A stretch of 64,000 bases of DNA from Flavobacteriales bacterium. GTDB lineage: Bacteria; Bacteroidota; Bacteroidia; UBA10329. The stretch is taken from NCBI GenBank assembly GCA_020635495.1, contig JACJZQ010000005.1:124001-188000 (forward strand), in the 5' to 3' direction. Positions 8,905 through 18,368 of this stretch are shown one piece after another; position 1 is the first letter of the stretch, and each line of letters opens with the position of its first letter. The notes beneath the pieces are model-generated. The model saw only the letters and a list, made by a program, of their open reading frames with translations, ran no database searches and was not told the DNA's origin. The position numbers and the translations under genes were made by a program.

Positions 8905-10062
8905 ATGGCTAAGATTCTGATTATTGATGATGAGAGAAGTATTCGCAATGCGATACGTGAAATTCTGGAGTACGAGAAGTTTACGGTAGACGAGGCAGAA
9001 GACGGTCTTTCTGGAGTTGTGAAGGTGAAGGGTGGCAAGTATGATGTGATTCTTTGCGATATCAAAATGCCCAAAATGGATGGGATGGAGGTACTGGAAC
9101 GCATCCTGTTGTTGGCACCAGACACGCCTGTAGTGATGATATCTGGACACGGAGACATTGAAACTGCGGTTGACCTGCTGAAACATGGCGCCTACGATTA
9201 CATTCCCAAACCTTTGGATCTGAATCGGCTTTTGGTTTCTGTTCGCAACGCACTGGATAGAACTGAGATAGTTGCCGAGACCAAGAAACTCCGAAAGAAG
9301 GTGAGCAAGAACTACGAGATGATCGGAGAATCGGCTGGAATTGCCAAGGTGAAGGACATGATAGAGAAGGTGGCACCCACAGATGCGCGCGTCCTTATCA
9401 CGGGTCCTAATGGAACTGGAAAAGAATTGGTGGCCCGTGCGTTGCACGAAAAAAGCGGACGATCGGATGGCCCCATGGTGGAGGTTAACTGTGCTGCTAT
9501 TCCTTCAGAATTGATTGAAAGCGAACTGTTCGGACATGAAAAAGGAGCGTTTACGTCTGCCGTAAAACAGAAGAAAGGAAACTTTGAAACTGCTTCTGGA
9601 GGTACGCTTTTCTTGGATGAGATCGGGGATATGAGCCTTTCGGCTCAGGCAAAAGTGCTGAGAGCGCTGCAAGAGAATAAGATTTCCAGAGTAGGAGGAG
9701 AGAAGGAGATCCAAGTGGATGTGCGTGTGGTTGCGGCAACCAATAAAGACCTCAAAAAAGAAATTGAGGCAGGCAATTTCCGTGAAGATCTTTATCACCG
9801 ATTAGGTGTAATTCTAATTCAAGTGCCCGCACTTAACGACCGCAAGGATGACATTCCATTGCTGGTCGATCATTTCCTTCAGATGATCTGTGATGAGCAA
9901 GGAGTTGCCAAGAAAGCGATTGATGATGACGCTATAACAGAACTCCAGAATTATAATTGGACAGGAAATATCCGCGAATTGCGAAACGTGGTTGAACGAT
10001 TGGTCATTCTTTCAGGAAAGACCATCACCAAAAAAGACATTGAGCAGTTCGTGAACTTCTGA
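8905..10062 (+). CDS. Sigma-54 activating response regulator without DNA-binding domain
   Basis: A 385-residue NtrC-type regulator. The receiver domain (1-120) has the acidic pocket IIDDE and phospho-acceptor Asp52 in CDIKMPK. The AAA+ domain (about 140-370) has a Walker A GPNGTGKE (167-174) where GESGTGKE is usual, a GAFTSA loop (214-219) in place of the classical GAFTGA that contacts sigma-54, Walker B GGTLFLDEIG, and the arginine region GNIRELRNVVERL. The protein ends right after the AAA+ domain (DIEQFVNF): the C-terminal Fis-type helix-turn-helix is absent. Similar forms without the helix-turn-helix are known in Bacteroidota and in FlgR- or CtcC-like regulators. The histidine kinase partner is not in the window. 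Confidence 0.93.
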   Translation: MAKILIIDDERSIRNAIREILEYEKFTVDEAEDGLSGVVKVKGGKYDVILCDIKMPKMDGMEVLERILLLAPDTPVVMISGHGDIETAVDLLKHGAYDYIPKPLDLNRLLVSVRNALDRTEIVAETKKLRKKVSKNYEMIGESAGIAKVKDMIEKVAPTDARVLITGPNGTGKELVARALHEKSGRSDGPMVEVNCAAIPSELIESELFGHEKGAFTSAVKQKKGNFETASGGTLFLDEIGDMSLSAQAKVLRALQENKISRVGGEKEIQVDVRVVAATNKDLKKEIEAGNFREDLYHRLGVILIQVPALNDRKDDIPLLVDHFLQMICDEQGVAKKAIDDDAITELQNYNWTGNIRELRNVVERLVILSGKTITKKDIEQFVNF

Positions 10063-10070
10063 GTTCGGGC

Positions 10071-10310
10071 TTACTTGCAGTTAGACCCTGGTACACCTGG
10101 ACCAACTCGCTTGGTTCGCTCGCCACAATCTGCACAGTCAGTGCCGCAATCGCATAGGCTGTAAGACGATCCTTGACCACCGTCATCGCACGCACCATCG
10201 TATGCGTATTGACAGGTGTTGTCACAAACTGATTTGGTGCAAGAGGTCATTCCAGAAAATGCAATCGCAATAATGGCAACTGCAAAGCTTGTTCTGAACA
10301 AAGTTTTCAT
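10071..10310 (-). CDS. Small Cys-rich lipoprotein with DGxCDDGG motif
   Basis: A 79-residue exported protein. The signal peptide ends in a lipobox-like GMTSC, so lipidation of Cys24 is likely. The mature part has eight further cysteines in a pattern CDNTC...DGACDDGG...CDCGTDCADCG; the acidic turns and paired Cys look like a small disulfide- and probably calcium-stabilised domain. Very similar Cys-rich patterns occur in predicted proteins of protists and of some bacteria (from memory, not searched). Its stop lies eight bases from the sigma-54 regulator stop (convergent). Function unknown. Confidence 0.75.
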   Translation of the reverse strand: MKTLFRTSFAVAIIAIAFSGMTSCTKSVCDNTCQYAYDGACDDGGQGSSYSLCDCGTDCADCGERTKRVGPGVPGSNCK

Positions 10311-10379
10311 GATGAAATTGGTTTCCCGAAAGGTAATATTCTTGGGTTAGAAATTCTTATCGCCCCTTAGGAAATTTCA

Positions 10380-11702
10380 CTACCACACTTTGAATACGTG
10401 GGTTGATTCTTCGGCTACCACCTGTAACAGTTTAATTCCTTTTACTGTGGGTTTAGCAACAGACACAGAACCGTTATTGAATTGAACTTTCTCCTCTGAA
10501 AGGAGCTTGCCTCTTAAGTCGTACCACGTTAATCGCAATGAGCCCAGATCAGAATTTGTCGTTAGAAGCACATGGTCAGTGGTCCTACTACTCATTGTAA
10601 CCTTAACTGCTTCGACACCCGTAATTTGAACCGTTATTTCATTGGAGAGAACAGGGCAGTTGCCAATATTCACCGTTCCAACCTGGTAAGTGCCAGACTG
10701 AGTATACGTGAACGACTGCTGCGTTTCATTGGGAATTTCAATCCCGTTCAAATACCACTGATAGTTCGGTTGTTGGTCGCTTTCTAAAGTTCCATTGTTG
10801 TCCGCAATCACGGGGGCGTCATTCGCGCAAACTGAATTAATGGTGCCCAGATCAGATTCTGTAGAAAGCGCAGTTTGGAAATCGTCCCAAGCATCACAAT
10901 CGTCTTTTAGGAAATACTCGAACCAAGGCCTACACACTGCGTAACTTACTGCTTGCTGATCTTCCGCAGAAAGACTGCCGGGAATCAATTCGCCCAATGT
11001 GCAGAATCCTGGGTTTGAAGCGAAACGGCAATGTGAACCGTTCGCAATACTCACAAAGTATTTACAATTGGCAGCAACACCATTGTAGATAGGAATGTGA
11101 TGGTCGGCAGGCGGTGTCACACCATCAGATGCCCCAGAAAGAATCAAGGTGGGCGCAGAAACATTAGCTCCTGCCGATACGGCCGAAGGACCGGTTTCGG
11201 CAGGGGCAAGGCCAACGATACAATCAACCCCAGAAAAACCCGAGGCCGCTAAAAATGACGATCCACCCCCCATGCTATGTCCCATAATTGCGGTTCTGTT
11301 ATAAACATGCTGATAGAATGGAGAAGTGTTATCCTGTCCTTCCGCTTGCATCTGTGTTGCAATAAACCTGAGGTCTAAACCAAATTGCTCGTGAACTGGT
11401 CCAAACCCTGTTTCAGTTGCAGGCAGAACAATGATGTAACCTTCAGGTACAAATTCATCACCCCAGTTAACATATGCAGTAGGTTGCATCGTAAAACCGT
11501 GCCCGAAAACGATGATTGGAAATTCACCAGAGGCAACAGGTACATTTGCTCCGGCCGTTGTACCAGGGTAATAGATACGACATTCAATTGCGCGGTTGTT
11601 TCGAGCAGGGTCGTTATAAGTGATAGTTCTAGTGCCTACTTGAAATTGAGCGAGTACAGATAGGCTGAGTAGGTTTAGGACAAGGATGAAAAGTGATCTC
11701 AT
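10380..11702 (-). CDS. T9SS-exported alpha/beta hydrolase, cutinase/PETase-like
   Basis: A 440-residue secreted hydrolase when started at ATG 11702 (a GTG 18 bases upstream is less likely since it precedes a normal signal peptide MRSLFILVLNLLSLSVLAQ). The catalytic domain (about 20-275) shows the oxyanion FGHGF, nucleophile GHSMGGG with Ser143, Asp193 in LILSGASDGVTPP and His224 in NGSHCRF. This spacing and the GHSMGGG elbow match the dienelactone-hydrolase/cutinase group that includes polyester hydrolases. An Ig-like domain (NYQWYLNGIEIP) follows at about 310-365, then a T9SS type A sorting domain (about 375-440). It is divergent from the PhoD-like gene over less than 50 bases. Activity on polyesters is inferred only. 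Confidence 0.85.
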   Translation of the reverse strand: MRSLFILVLNLLSLSVLAQFQVGTRTITYNDPARNNRAIECRIYYPGTTAGANVPVASGEFPIIVFGHGFTMQPTAYVNWGDEFVPEGYIIVLPATETGFGPVHEQFGLDLRFIATQMQAEGQDNTSPFYQHVYNRTAIMGHSMGGGSSFLAASGFSGVDCIVGLAPAETGPSAVSAGANVSAPTLILSGASDGVTPPADHHIPIYNGVAANCKYFVSIANGSHCRFASNPGFCTLGELIPGSLSAEDQQAVSYAVCRPWFEYFLKDDCDAWDDFQTALSTESDLGTINSVCANDAPVIADNNGTLESDQQPNYQWYLNGIEIPNETQQSFTYTQSGTYQVGTVNIGNCPVLSNEITVQITGVEAVKVTMSSRTTDHVLLTTNSDLGSLRLTWYDLRGKLLSEEKVQFNNGSVSVAKPTVKGIKLLQVVAEESTHVFKVW

Positions 11703-11750
11703 GGCAATAAATTGAATCACAACTTAAACAAATAAGCCCAACTTTGTTTC

Positions 11751-12722
11751 ATGCTCAAGTTCTATTTTTTTTCGTTTCTGCTGTTTGGGTTTACCCAGTA
11801 TACATTCGGTCAAAGTGCAGTGCATAAAATTGCCTTCGGGTCGTGCGGTCTTCAGATCGGAGAGCAATTCATTTGGAACAACATTGTTGATGAACAGCCC
11901 GACCTGTGGATATGGCTAGGAGATAACATCTATGGTGATACGGAAGACATGGAAGTGCTTCGAAGAAAGTATCAGCAACTCGGGGATAACCAGAATTACC
12001 AATATCTAAAAGAGAACGTACCTGTAATTGCCACATGGGACGATCATGATTACGGTGTTAACGATGGCGGTAAGGAATACCCAATGCGGAAGGAGAGCCA
12101 GCAGGTTTTTCTGGAGTTTTTTGAAGAACCCGCCAGTAGCCCAAGATGGCAGCAAGAAGGTATTTATACAAGCTATGAATATGGTTCTGGCGATAGCACG
12201 GTGAAGGTTATTTTGCTTGATTGTCGTTACCACAGAGCCAACAGACACACAGATGGTGATGTGTTAGGAGAGGAGCAATGGAAATGGCTGGAAGATCAAT
12301 TCCGAAATTCGACAGCGAAGGTTGTTCTTGTTGGTACGGGCTATCAGTTCGTATCGGATAAACATCCATTTGAAACATGGGGGCACTTTCCATCAGAAAG
12401 AGAACGGATGTTGAAATTGATATCCGAAACTGGTGTAAAGGGCGTCATCTTCTTGTCTGGCGATAGGCATTTTGCAGAGTTGTCGAGACTTGAACGCGAA
12501 GACCTGCCTTATCCGATCTATGATTTTACAAGTAGTGGATTGACCCATGCCAACAACATAATGATTGAGAAGAATCCATACAGAGTTGCACGCTTCTTAA
12601 AGAGAAATTTTGGCATTATTGAGTTCAATTGGAATCATTCTTCTCTATCACTCAAAGCGCATAAACTCAGTGGTAAGGTTGCTTTTGAGAAGGTGATTCC
12701 ATTTGCTGAGCTCGGTTGGTAG
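11751..12722 (+). CDS. PhoD-like secreted metallophosphatase
   Basis: A 323-residue exported phosphoesterase. A signal peptide (MLKFYFFSFLLFGFTQYTFGQ) is followed at once by the PhoD-type metal-binding series: FGSCG, WLGDNIYGD, TWDDHDYGVND and FLSGDRHFAEL. These Asp/Asn/His residues bind the calcium and iron centre in characterised PhoD enzymes, which release phosphate from phosphomono- and diesters outside the membrane. It lacks the long N-terminal domain of B. subtilis PhoD, matching the shorter family common in marine bacteria. CAACTTTG four bases before the ATG resembles a -7 box, so the message may have almost no leader. No T9SS tail, so it is probably periplasmic. Confidence 0.9.
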   Translation: MLKFYFFSFLLFGFTQYTFGQSAVHKIAFGSCGLQIGEQFIWNNIVDEQPDLWIWLGDNIYGDTEDMEVLRRKYQQLGDNQNYQYLKENVPVIATWDDHDYGVNDGGKEYPMRKESQQVFLEFFEEPASSPRWQQEGIYTSYEYGSGDSTVKVILLDCRYHRANRHTDGDVLGEEQWKWLEDQFRNSTAKVVLVGTGYQFVSDKHPFETWGHFPSERERMLKLISETGVKGVIFLSGDRHFAELSRLEREDLPYPIYDFTSSGLTHANNIMIEKNPYRVARFLKRNFGIIEFNWNHSSLSLKAHKLSGKVAFEKVIPFAELGW

Positions 12723-12758
12723 CTGCCTATTCAGATTTCCGCTTCTTCAAGAGCCCCA

Positions 12759-15368
12759 TCATTCTTGTAGAAATTCTCCGGATAAAGCCTCGGAAAGACC
12801 ATCAGACTTCGAACCCCCTGCCGTTGCATAAGTTGGCTGACCGCCTCCTCCGCCATTGATGTGCTTGGCAAGGTCTCTTATCATTTCACCGGCATTCCAA
12901 CCCTTAGAGTCTACAAGGTCTTGAGATATGACCAGATGTAAACTTGGATTACCGTTGACAACAGCACCCAACAGCGCAACTAGACCGGTTTCCTTCTTAA
13001 GATCGAAACAGAGGTTTTTAATGGCGTTGGAATCGTCCAATGACACCTTTTCTCTGATCAGCCTGTAGTCATCCCGTTGCTCAGCCTTTGCGAGAAGTTC
13101 AGATTTCAATCCTAAAGCAGCCTTGGCATTCAGACTTTCAATCTTGCGGTCCAATTCCTTCACCTTGGTCTGCAATTGTTCAATAGATGCTAATGGGTCT
13201 TTTGTTTTCAGAGTCTGCTTCAGTAGAGATACCTGATTGTAACTTTCATTTACAGCATCCAACGCGGCTTGCCCGGTTAAGGCCTCAATTCTTCTGATTC
13301 CTGCGGCTACAGAAGATTCACTGGTAATTTTCATGAGGCCTATATCGCCCGTGGCGGATGCGTGTGTGCCACCGCATAATTCTACCGAAAACGATGGGTC
13401 GAAGGTTATCACACGTACAACATCTCCGTACTTCTCGCCAAACAGTGCCATGGCACCCATTTCTTTGGCTTTTCCCAATGGAACATTCCGTTGTTCGTCC
13501 AACTGAATGTTCTCACGGATCTTGGCATTTATACGATTTTCAATCAGGGCCAATTCTTCGTCAGATACCTTGCTGAAGTGAGAGAAATCGAACCGCAAAT
13601 GTTCTGGGCTTACCAAAGAGCCTTTTTGCTCTACGTGTTCACCAAGTACATCTCGCAATACCGCATGTAAAAGGTGTGTGCCAGTATGATTGAGCTTGGT
13701 GGCTTGGCGTTTCTCAGCATTAACCACAGCCTTGAAAACGGCTTCTGGGTTTTCGGGTAATTCTTTGGCGAAGTGAATGATCAGGTCGTTCTCCTTTTTC
13801 GTGTCGAAAATGAACGTCTTTTGGTCATTCGCTTCGATGTAACCGGTGTCTCCAACCTGACCGCCACTTTCTGCATAGAATGGGGTAATGTTGAACACTA
13901 GATGGTAGAATTCTTTTCCTTTCGTGGAGACTTTGCGATAGCGGGTAATGAACACGTCTGTTTCAAGAAGGTCGTAACCCACAAACTCTTCTCGGTCGTC
14001 TTTTTTTAGAACCGTCCAATCTGAGCTTTCGGTAGCAGTAGCGGCCCTTGATCGGTCTTTCTGCGCTTGCAAGCCAGCTTCAAAACCTTGAATATCAACC
14101 TTAAGTTCCTTTTCCCTTGCAAGCAATTCGGTAAGATCTATCGGAAAGCCGAAAGTATCATACAATTCAAACGCAAAGGTGCCATCAACAGTCTTGCTTT
14201 TCAGTCCAGAGACGTAGCTGTTAAATCGTTCAATCCCTTTATCCAGCGTTCTAAGGAAAGCACTTTCCTCTTCTTTGATGACGTTGGTAATAAGGTCTTT
14301 TTGGCTCTTCAGTTCTGGAAAAGAATCTCCCATTTGATCCACCAAGGTTGGCACCAAATTGTGAATGAACGGTTGGTTGAATCCAAGGAAGCTGTAGCCG
14401 TATCTGATTCCTCTTCTCAGAATTCTTCTGATCACGTAACCTGCGCCCGTATTACTTGGAAGTTGTCCGTCTGCTATCGAAAAAGCAACCGCACGAATGT
14501 GGTCAGAAACAACTCTAATGGCAATATCTTCTGATAAGTTGGATCTACCATATTCTGTTCCTGAAAGTTCCTCCAACTTGGCAATCATTGGACTGAAAAC
14601 ATCGGTGTCATAATTGGATGTTTTGCCCTGCAGTGCCATGCAAAGACGTTCGAAGCCCATACCTGTGTCAACATGCTTGTCGGGAAGATTCTCCAATGAA
14701 GAATCGGCTTTTCGGTTGAACTGAATGAAAACCAGATTCCATATCTCCACAACCTGTGGATGATCGGCATTTACCAGATCCCTTCCGTTGGTTTTGGAAC
14801 GCTCTTCATCGCTACGCAGATCGATATGTACTTCAGAACACGGGCCGCACGGACCTTGATCGCCCATTTCCCAAAAGTTGTCCTTTTTACTCGCACGCAA
14901 CACTCTTTCAGATGGAAGGAATTTCTTCCAAAGTTCTTCGGCCTCCGTATCTGCCTCTAAGTTGTCTGCCGCATCTCCTTCAAATACCGTGGCATACAAT
15001 CTGTCAGGATCCAGCCCATAAACATCAACCAAAAGCTCCCAAGCCCATTCGATGGCTTCTTTCTTGAAGTAGTCTCCGAAACTCCAGTTTCCGAGCATCT
15101 CAAACATCGTGTGATGATAGGTGTCTACACCAACTTCCTCCAGATCATTGTGCTTACCTGAAACGCGAAGACACTTCTGTGTGTCTGCAACCCGTAAATC
15201 CTTGGCAGGTCGGTTTCCAAGGAAAATATCCTTGAACTGATTCATACCCGCGTTGGTGAACATCAACGTGGGATCATCCTTAACAACCATTGGGGCAGAA
15301 GGCACAATTCTGTGTTGTTTCGACTCGAAAAAATCAAGGAATTTCTGTCTTATCTGCTGACTGGTCAT
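12759..15368 (-). CDS. alaS: Alanine-tRNA ligase
   Basis: Charges tRNA-Ala. Full length at 869 residues, with all domains: class II catalytic core with RQKFLDFFES, MFTNAGMNQFKD and SKKDNFWEMGDQGPCGPCSE, the tRNA-binding helical region, the editing domain with HTGTHLLHAVL and CGGTHASATGDIG (zinc-type His and Cys residues), and the C-terminal coiled coil plus Gly-rich domain (INGGGGGQPTYA). It is convergent with the PhoD-like gene and divergent from the M23 peptidase; the alaS/M23/MerR arrangement is common in the phylum. Confidence 0.98.
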   Translation of the reverse strand: MTSQQIRQKFLDFFESKQHRIVPSAPMVVKDDPTLMFTNAGMNQFKDIFLGNRPAKDLRVADTQKCLRVSGKHNDLEEVGVDTYHHTMFEMLGNWSFGDYFKKEAIEWAWELLVDVYGLDPDRLYATVFEGDAADNLEADTEAEELWKKFLPSERVLRASKKDNFWEMGDQGPCGPCSEVHIDLRSDEERSKTNGRDLVNADHPQVVEIWNLVFIQFNRKADSSLENLPDKHVDTGMGFERLCMALQGKTSNYDTDVFSPMIAKLEELSGTEYGRSNLSEDIAIRVVSDHIRAVAFSIADGQLPSNTGAGYVIRRILRRGIRYGYSFLGFNQPFIHNLVPTLVDQMGDSFPELKSQKDLITNVIKEEESAFLRTLDKGIERFNSYVSGLKSKTVDGTFAFELYDTFGFPIDLTELLAREKELKVDIQGFEAGLQAQKDRSRAATATESSDWTVLKKDDREEFVGYDLLETDVFITRYRKVSTKGKEFYHLVFNITPFYAESGGQVGDTGYIEANDQKTFIFDTKKENDLIIHFAKELPENPEAVFKAVVNAEKRQATKLNHTGTHLLHAVLRDVLGEHVEQKGSLVSPEHLRFDFSHFSKVSDEELALIENRINAKIRENIQLDEQRNVPLGKAKEMGAMALFGEKYGDVVRVITFDPSFSVELCGGTHASATGDIGLMKITSESSVAAGIRRIEALTGQAALDAVNESYNQVSLLKQTLKTKDPLASIEQLQTKVKELDRKIESLNAKAALGLKSELLAKAEQRDDYRLIREKVSLDDSNAIKNLCFDLKKETGLVALLGAVVNGNPSLHLVISQDLVDSKGWNAGEMIRDLAKHINGGGGGQPTYATAGGSKSDGLSEALSGEFLQE

Positions 15369-15494
15369 TGTTGGTTTGATCTATGTTTCAGGTCTTGAGG
15401 CTTAAGTTGTTGTAAAATAGCCCGTTGACCAATTTTCTTAAATTCGCACAGCTTCCGTTCAAATTGAGCGGGCAAAATTAACGATAGACTAGGA

Positions 15495-16466
15495 ATGTCT
15501 AAGGTCAAATTTCAGTTTGATAAGCGTACGCTTACTTACCGCAAGGTTGAGCTGAGTACAAAGCAGCGTTTGCTGACCGTTTTAGGTTGGTTGGCCGGTG
15601 CTTCGGTGTTTGCATTCTTGGTTATCATACTCTTCACCACCTTTTTTGACAGTCCGAAAGAAAAGCGTCTCAAACGTGAGATCGCGCAGTTGGAAATTCA
15701 GTATAAACTGCTCGGTAATCGGATGAATAGAGTAGACCAGGTTCTCGCAGAGTTGCAAGAAAAGGACGATGACATTTACCGTGTGATCTTTGAAGCAGAG
15801 CCGATTCCGAATTCGGTTCGTGAGGCTGGATTTGGTGGAGTTAACCGCTACAAGGATCTTGAGAGATTGGATAACGCAGATATTGTAATTGGAACAACCA
15901 AACGTTTGGATGAGTTGACCAAGAAATTGGTGGTGCAATCGAGGTCGTTCGATGAAGTGATCACTCTGGCAAAGAACAAGGAAGAAATGTTGGCCAGTAT
16001 TCCGGCCATACAACCTGTCTCTAACGAGAAATTGACCCGTGTTGCTTCAGGGTTCAACTGGCGTATTCACCCTATTTATAAGGTGCGTCATTTTCACACC
16101 GGAATTGATTTTACTGCTCCTCGAGGAACCGAGATATATGCTACGGGAGATGGTGTGATTGAAGATGTAGTTTCAAAGGGCCGTGGTTATGGTAACCACG
16201 TTATCGTTGATCATGGTTTTGGGTACCAGACCCTTTATGCTCACATGAGTCGTTTTAAAGTGCGAAAGGGTGAAAAGGTGAAACGTGGTGATGTAATTGG
16301 ATATGTTGGTAGTACCGGAACGAGTACCGCACCGCACTTGCATTATGAGGTTATCAAAAATGGAGAGAAGATCAATCCGATGAATTTCTTCTTCAACGAC
16401 CTTTCTCCAGAAGAATACGAGAAGGTTATTGAACTTTCATCACAGTCAAATCAGTCTTTCGACTAA
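15495..16466 (+). CDS. Membrane-anchored M23 (LytM-type) peptidase
   Basis: A 323-residue cell-wall hydrolase or regulator. One transmembrane helix near residues 26-48 (LAGASVFAFLVIILFTTFF) anchors it in the inner membrane, a coiled coil spans about 55-105, and the LytM domain occupies about 180-305. The zinc and catalytic residues are all present: His201 and Asp205 in HTGIDF, and His281/His283 in HLHYE, so unlike many EnvC-type proteins it may be an active endopeptidase cutting peptide cross-links. The MerR-type gene begins nine bases after its stop, so both are probably one transcript. Confidence 0.93.
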   Translation: MSKVKFQFDKRTLTYRKVELSTKQRLLTVLGWLAGASVFAFLVIILFTTFFDSPKEKRLKREIAQLEIQYKLLGNRMNRVDQVLAELQEKDDDIYRVIFEAEPIPNSVREAGFGGVNRYKDLERLDNADIVIGTTKRLDELTKKLVVQSRSFDEVITLAKNKEEMLASIPAIQPVSNEKLTRVASGFNWRIHPIYKVRHFHTGIDFTAPRGTEIYATGDGVIEDVVSKGRGYGNHVIVDHGFGYQTLYAHMSRFKVRKGEKVKRGDVIGYVGSTGTSTAPHLHYEVIKNGEKINPMNFFFNDLSPEEYEKVIELSSQSNQSFD

Positions 16467-16475
16467 CTTCAAGTT

Positions 16476-16814
16476 ATGGCTCCATATAAGGATAAACCAA
16501 TAACTAAGTTGTATTACTCCATTGGTGAGGTGGCTAAGATGTTTGATGTCAATACATCACTTATCCGTTTCTGGGAGAATGAATTCGATATTCTGAAGCC
16601 TAAGAAGAACAAGAAGGGAAACCGACTTTTCACTCAGAAGGATGTAGATAATCTGAAGATCATCTATCACTTGGTTAAAGAGCGCGGATTTACCTTAGAT
16701 GGTGCCAAGAAGAAGCTTCGCGAGAATAAGGATGACGTTATTCAGAACGAGCAGATCGTGGAACGCCTGAAAGAGATCAGAGGCTTTTTGGTTGAGCTGC
16801 GCGATAATCTTTGA
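16476..16814 (+). CDS. MerR-type transcriptional regulator
   Basis: A 112-residue protein with an N-terminal MerR helix-turn-helix and wing (YYSIGEVAKMFDVNTSLIRF, then NRLFTQKDVDNL), followed by a helix continuing to the dimerisation coiled coil (IIYHLVKERGFTLDGAKKKL). There is no effector-binding domain, so it probably binds DNA as a simple dimer without a ligand. It is nine bases downstream of the M23 peptidase, a conserved pairing in Bacteroidota. Its stop abuts the convergent helical-repeat gene, leaving no spacer. Confidence 0.9.
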   Translation: MAPYKDKPITKLYYSIGEVAKMFDVNTSLIRFWENEFDILKPKKNKKGNRLFTQKDVDNLKIIYHLVKERGFTLDGAKKKLRENKDDVIQNEQIVERLKEIRGFLVELRDNL

Positions 16815-18368
16815 TCATACCTGAGGCATTGTAGCCTTTTCTCTCACCACTTCTCCAAATTCTCTTCCAGATGCCTTGGCTTCTGCCCAGGAAATAAAGT
16901 CGAAGTATTCGAAAGCCGTTCCTTCCAACTGGTCATCTTTCAACCCTCTCACTTTTTCCAAGAAAACTTCATACTGTTCGTTTTCCGTGATCTTATCCGG
17001 AGATTTCAGAAGCTTGCTTAACAGTTCTAAGAACGATGTTTCGAACTTGAAATATCTGTTCCGGGTGCTCAAGTATCGCTGAGTTGAGCGCAACGCATAA
17101 GGCAACAGATTCTTGTTGTTCAATTCTATGTGTATCAGCAGATTCAACAGTTGCCCAAAGCAGTAAATGTCCAAGCTCTTATTGATGTCAATGTCGTTGA
17201 GCAATCTGTTTGTCCAACGTAGTGCATCATTGTACTTCTTGGCACCGAAGTAAATGATGGCAATGTTGAAATAGAAGAACGCCTTCCGCACGCTGTTCAA
17301 CTTGTTCTCGTACAACATCAATCCGTTTTCAATCTGTGGAATCAGGTTCAGTCCCTTCTCAAACTCTCCCGTTAGGAAGTAGATGGTCAACTCAATACTG
17401 TTGGCGCTGGAGAACAATTTGATCTCCAGATCTTCATTGTTTTTAATGTCTAGCGTTTCTGGAAGACCGCGCAATTTCTTCAAGTAGAAGAATACTGCAT
17501 CGAAATCCTTCAGCTGACTTGCCACATAGACAATGTTGGTCAGGATAGAGAAATAAATGTTAGGCTCTTCCTGAAATTTGTCCAAGTTGGCTTCAATGTG
17601 ATCAACATTCGCTTTCAGGTACTTGAAAGAGTTGGCGTAGTCTCCAACACCAAAGTAGTAAGCGCTGTATATGTGGTTGTATAGGTATTCCGATTGATAG
17701 AAGAGATGTTCCTCCTCACGGTTTAGAAGCGTGTCATCAATTATCGACTTTAGTTTGGTCAACCCCTCTTCGGTTCTGGCCCTTCCGCGCTTATTCAGAA
17801 TATTGAACAAGCGACTCTTGATGCCCCAGAAGTCGTTGTAAACCTCAATGAGTTTGGTAATGCGCGTGTTCTCATGCATCATGGCTTCCAATTCCTCATC
17901 GCCAATATTCTCGTAGTTGTCTTTCTCTATTAGCAGTTTCTCCCACATGAATATTTCAAGTAGGGAAGTGTGCTTGTCATATTTATAGGCCAACTTTTTG
18001 GCGCCATCAAGTAACTTCTGGCTTTGCCCGTACAAACTCTTCTTGTAAAGTATCTCAGCGCAGTGCAATGTTCTCTTCAACTGTGCATCTATAGAACTGT
18101 TAGAATGGTAAGCATCAAGGGCGCGTAGTATCACATCATAAAGCCTTGTCTTGGCAATTGGTAAAGACCGAACAAGCGTAGGGTTCTTCAAACTCTTCTT
18201 AAGAGCCGTCTCATCATAGTCATCTTGCTTGTCAATGGCATCAAACAAAAGTTGATGATTGTTCTTGTCTCCAGCCTGCTTAGAGGTGTAAACCTTGAAA
18301 TACCTCTTTTCCGCTTTAGATAGAGAGCGAATCAGCTGAAAAACCTTATCTGATGAAGTCTTAGACAT
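16815..18368 (-). CDS. Large helical-repeat (TPR-like) cytosolic protein, function unknown
   Basis: A 517-residue soluble protein with no signal peptide and no transmembrane segment. The composition is almost wholly helical, with Tyr- and Leu-rich repeats such as LLNLLIHIELNNKNLLPYAL and FYFNIAIIYFGAKKYNDAL that look like degenerate TPR units. The N-terminal 80 residues (SSDKVFQLIRSLSKAEKRYF) are basic and may form a separate helical bundle. I recognise it as a Bacteroidota hypothetical family without an assigned role; a scaffold function is a guess. Its start overlaps the first copy of the TAGACATGTAAT motif described downstream. Confidence 0.8.
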   Translation of the reverse strand: MSKTSSDKVFQLIRSLSKAEKRYFKVYTSKQAGDKNNHQLLFDAIDKQDDYDETALKKSLKNPTLVRSLPIAKTRLYDVILRALDAYHSNSSIDAQLKRTLHCAEILYKKSLYGQSQKLLDGAKKLAYKYDKHTSLLEIFMWEKLLIEKDNYENIGDEELEAMMHENTRITKLIEVYNDFWGIKSRLFNILNKRGRARTEEGLTKLKSIIDDTLLNREEEHLFYQSEYLYNHIYSAYYFGVGDYANSFKYLKANVDHIEANLDKFQEEPNIYFSILTNIVYVASQLKDFDAVFFYLKKLRGLPETLDIKNNEDLEIKLFSSANSIELTIYFLTGEFEKGLNLIPQIENGLMLYENKLNSVRKAFFYFNIAIIYFGAKKYNDALRWTNRLLNDIDINKSLDIYCFGQLLNLLIHIELNNKNLLPYALRSTQRYLSTRNRYFKFETSFLELLSKLLKSPDKITENEQYEVFLEKVRGLKDDQLEGTAFEYFDFISWAEAKASGREFGEVVREKATMPQV

